From assembly GCA_031216915.1 (NCBI GenBank), contig CM062292.1, positions 72,088,956 to 72,152,955 of the forward strand: a stretch of 64,000 bases of DNA, in the 5' to 3' direction. The notes under the pieces are model-generated. The model ran no database searches, had not been told where the DNA came from, and saw only the letters and a list, made by a program, of their open reading frames with translations. This document shows, piece after piece, positions 63,510 to 64,000 of the stretch (the stretch's first letter is position 1; every line of letters begins with the position of its first letter). A program made the translations under genes and the position numbers. Source of the DNA: Pictodentalium vernedei (Eukaryota > Mollusca > Scaphopoda > Dentaliida > Dentaliidae).

Positions 63510-63605
63510 CAGGTAATAACAATCATCATCAACAAATTTCCAATTTTTGAAGCACCGGGTTGTACCCAGTGCTTCATTAATTATATTTTTGATGATTATT
63601 CCTAT
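63510..63605. repeat. Fold-back sequence, family V
   Basis: GGTAATAACAATCATCATCA pairs with TTGATGATTATTCC, and inside it GAAGCACCGGGT pairs with ACCCAGTGCTTC around TGT. Single copy in the window. Confidence 0.6.
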
Positions 63606-63982
63606 AATCAGTGTATGGAATTTCAAATTATTGCGTCCGTGAAAATATTGTCCACCAGTGAAAAGTGACCAGTCAACGGTGGCCGAACTGGGAATTTAAC
63701 GAAATTTGTCAAATGCAAAGACAAAAGTGTGCAATTTCCTCGACTTTCGACGTTCGACGACGTAATTCAAGAGAAAAATCATTTCAGTAAATCCTCTTTC
63801 GCATGTTAAGAGTAAAAAGGTTTGGGCACTGTCCCCCAATTCCCAATAAGATTGTCGCGAGGGAGCTCCTGAGTTTATAGTGGTGATGACGCTATGGTGT
63901 ACTTTTGAAATTATCTCTTACAAAATTCATGGAGTCTCTCCAGTAATGTATTCAAATTTCTTTTCGTCTTTATCTATTCCAG
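63606..63982 (+). other. Intron 4 end with splice acceptor
   Basis: Nothing recognised apart from the strong acceptor GTCTTTATCTATTCCAG ending at 63982. Confidence 0.6.
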
Positions 63983-64000
63983 CTTGGTCACGTCGAATGC
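63983..64000 (+). CDS. Exon 5 of the ankyrin-repeat gene (partial, runs off the window)
   Basis: The 18 bases after the acceptor read LGHVEC in phase 0, the phase left by exon 4. Joined to the end of exon 4 (AGFTPIETAIQ) they give the helix and turn of an ankyrin repeat, where GH-x-E is the classical motif. This fit to the domain is strong support for both splice sites. Confidence 0.85.

Overview
The window is repeat-dense animal (metazoan) DNA, most likely from a marine invertebrate; I do not assign a phylum. The evidence is eukaryotic split genes with GT-AG splice sites, SINEs with tRNA and 5S rRNA heads, Tc1, hAT and piggyBac-type DNA elements, a LINE fragment, a Ty3/gypsy-type LTR element, and no bacterial operon structure. 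I found no genuine tRNA or rRNA gene and no CRISPR array.

Host gene. One real gene can be assembled on the + strand and runs off the right edge: an ankyrin-repeat protein with exons at 25625-25767, 36543-36649, 55585-55736, 60979-61470 and 63983->64000. Every exon has consensus splice sites and every junction keeps the reading phase (2, 1, 0, 0). A second possible first exon at 6456-6487 also ends in phase 2, so the gene may have two promoters about 19 kb apart. Almost everything else here is intron or upstream sequence filled with transposons.

Layout. 1-25 kb: SINEs, piggyBac-type and hAT-type miniature elements, often nested; an inverted duplication at 16.2-18.8 kb; a degenerate tandem array of about 240-bp units at 19.9-21.9 kb. 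25-41 kb: exons 1 and 2, a broken Tc1 transposase (28.4-29.4 kb), a broken LINE reverse transcriptase (34.6-35.7 kb) and more miniature elements. 41.3-55.2 kb: a second Tc1-like element split by an LTR retrotransposon that is present as LTR-internal-LTR-internal-LTR with a single GGCAG target duplication. Its two internal regions encode Gag and a protease-like domain but no reverse transcriptase or integrase. 55-64 kb: exons 3-5, a 1.6-kb satellite of 52-bp units inside an intron, and more miniature elements.

Recurring theme. Many unrelated miniature element families here carry a long, near-perfect palindrome at or near the centre, with arms of about 15-57 bp and loops of 0-8 nt, although their outer inverted repeats are decayed. 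A second theme is modular SINEs: the same body and tail is attached to either a 5S rRNA-like head or a tRNA-like head.
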